Shown here: piece after piece, positions 5,361 to 6,233 of the stretch | Position numbering within the stretch: position 1 is the first letter of the stretch | Layout of the letters: each line of letters opens with the position of its first letter | Assembly: GCA_025923175.1 (NCBI GenBank) | Contig: JAICGL010000265.1 | Coordinates: forward strand, 1-6,233 | Reading direction: 5' to 3' | Length of the DNA stretch: 6,233 nucleotides | Source: Acidimicrobiia bacterium | GTDB lineage: Bacteria; Actinomycetota; Acidimicrobiia; IMCC26256; BP-133 | Program-made: the position numbers and the translations under genes | Notes under the pieces: model-generated | Database searches by the model: none | What the model was told of the DNA's origin: nothing | Seen by the model: the letters and a program-made list of their open reading frames with translations, nothing else

Positions 5361-6135
5361 CGTGCTGCGGGACCGGAGCGATGAAGTCCTTGAGGTCGGA
5401 GCTCTGGGCTTCTGCCGACGAGGACCGGCCCTTCATGAAGACGGAGGCGAAGTTGTCGCACCGGCCCTCCCTGAAGATGCCGGCCGCCTCCAGGTTGATA
5501 ACCATCTCACCGAAGGTGCGCGCCTCGTTGATCGAACCCTCGGCCGTGTCGCCGATCAGGAGGGTGGGGCCGACCCAATCGTCACGGTCCCACGTCCACA
5601 CCGAGATGAGGATGAGGGGGGCTGCTTCACTGCCACGGAATTCGTAGGTGATGAGCTTGTCGCCGACCGTCCGGACCGGGTTGACCCCGTTGCAGGCGAG
5701 GGCTGTGGTCTGGTTCAGCTCGAAGTCGATGGCGACCGTCCCGTTCCGGCTGGCGGTCTCGAGGCGATTGAAAGCCAGGTACAGGAACGTGTCGGCGTCC
5801 CCTCTTTCGGTGGCGATGTAGATGTCGAGGAGCTCGCCCTTGTTCTGGATCGAACCATCCTCGACCGCGGGGCAGAGGTCGGCTTCCTTGGCGCCGCCCT
5901 TGTAGGAGTCGTCACCGCTGCCATCGGGCAGGTCCGGGTGGGCGGGGCCGGCATTGCGGTCCAACACCCCGTGCGAGGCGTCGAACGGGCTTCCGCCATC
6001 CAGCGTGGCGTTGGCCGGGCTGACCGTCGCCAGACCGGCGAAGCTGCCAACGAGCGCGACGATGACGAGGAGCGCTCCGCGTGAGTGACGCAACGGGCGC
6101 GACGGCGTACGGCGAATGCGAAAGGGATAGGACAC
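5272..6135 (-). CDS. Exported surface protein, short paralogue of the LPxTG protein, apparently frameshifted near its end
   Basis: As read, the product has 287 residues. GTG 6135 is chosen over upstream starts because AAGGAGG lies five bases before it and both the leader and first codons match the gene at 2066. A basic N-terminus and hydrophobic segment (about 20-38) end in a likely cleavage site after ANA (41-43). Residues 44-258 match residues 50-263 of the long paralogue block by block: GGAKE, ADTFLYLAFNRL, NGTVAIDFELNQ, CNGVNPVRTVGDKLITYEF, RTFGEMVINLEAAGIF, CDNFASVFMK, SSDLKDFIAPVPQ. It has no DUF11 repeats. After about residue 260 the frame gives a Pro/Ser/Trp-rich run ending in VCGA, whereas the neighbouring frame encodes a membrane-plus-Arg tail, so a one-base loss or sequencing error is likely. 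The natural product would be a small surface domain held by a C-terminal anchor. Function unknown. Confidence 0.8.
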   Translation of the reverse strand: MSYPFRIRRTPSRPLRHSRGALLVIVALVGSFAGLATVSPANATLDGGSPFDASHGVLDRNAGPAHPDLPDGSGDDSYKGGAKEADLCPAVEDGSIQNKGELLDIYIATERGDADTFLYLAFNRLETASRNGTVAIDFELNQTTALACNGVNPVRTVGDKLITYEFRGSEAAPLILISVWTWDRDDWVGPTLLIGDTAEGSINEARTFGEMVINLEAAGIFREGRCDNFASVFMKGRSSSAEAQSSDLKDFIAPVPQHVRCAGSAPRPVTWPCSPSGWPVSVSVCGA

Positions 6136-6216
6136 CACGGCCTCCTTGCAGTCCCCTGGCGCTGGCACCAAGTGAGCGCTCTGCGGGGTAGCGCGCACGC
6201 AAGAGTCCGGACGTCC
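6136..6216 (-). promoter_or_regulatory. Leader of the short paralogue, matching the leader at 1982-2065
   Basis: Read on the minus strand it starts GGACGTCCGGACT (containing the palindrome GTCCGGAC), continues with CCCCGCAGAGCGCTCAC and ends with AAGGAGGCC before the start. CCCC and GCGC can pair with downstream GCGC and GGGG, giving a hairpin at the same place as in the other copy but made of different bases. Two bases separate the copies in length between the CCCCGC block and the ribosome site. Confidence 0.55.
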
Positions 6217-6233
6217 GTTGTCCTCCCACTACC

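Noticed and set aside
6136..6198. Longer start for the short surface protein at 6198
   Set aside because: It would place the conserved leader and AAGGAGG inside the coding region. The GTG at 6135 matches the paralogue exactly.

Overview
The window is GC-rich throughout, with GTG starts, strong AAGGAGG-type ribosome sites and proteins rich in Ala, Gly, Arg and Pro. The surface proteins carry an LPxTG anchor or similar membrane-plus-basic tails. This points to a Gram-positive actinobacterium, possibly of the Acidimicrobiia type, although no marker gene fixes the lineage.

Layout from left to right. Positions 1-856 (minus) hold most of a secreted DUF3494 / ice-binding-like protein that runs off the left edge. 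Positions 857-1601 hold no convincing gene. Instead they contain an AT-rich promoter patch (about 935-990) and, at about 1000-1430, a block of long nested inverted repeats that looks like a large structured RNA or a very long structured leader. Position 1602 starts a small STAS-domain protein (anti-sigma-factor-antagonist type). Positions 2066-3685 (plus) encode an LPRTG-anchored surface protein with an N-terminal actinobacterial surface domain and two DUF11-like repeats, and a strong hairpin terminator follows.

The right half is on the minus strand and is read right to left. It holds a shorter paralogue of the LPRTG protein (5272-6135) whose 3' end appears frameshifted, then a single-pass membrane protein with a Cys-containing, Thr/Pro-rich exterior (4368-5144), then an ECF-type RNA polymerase sigma factor (3796-4293). 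The last two look like a sigma factor with a membrane partner.

The two surface-protein paralogues face each other across this sigma pair. They share their N-terminal domain and also about 80 bases of upstream leader, including the ribosome site and first codons. The region reads as a cell-envelope module: three exported surface proteins plus two regulators of sigma-factor type (STAS and ECF). That the regulators control the surface proteins is inference from position only. No sortase, CRISPR array, tRNA, rRNA or transposase is visible.
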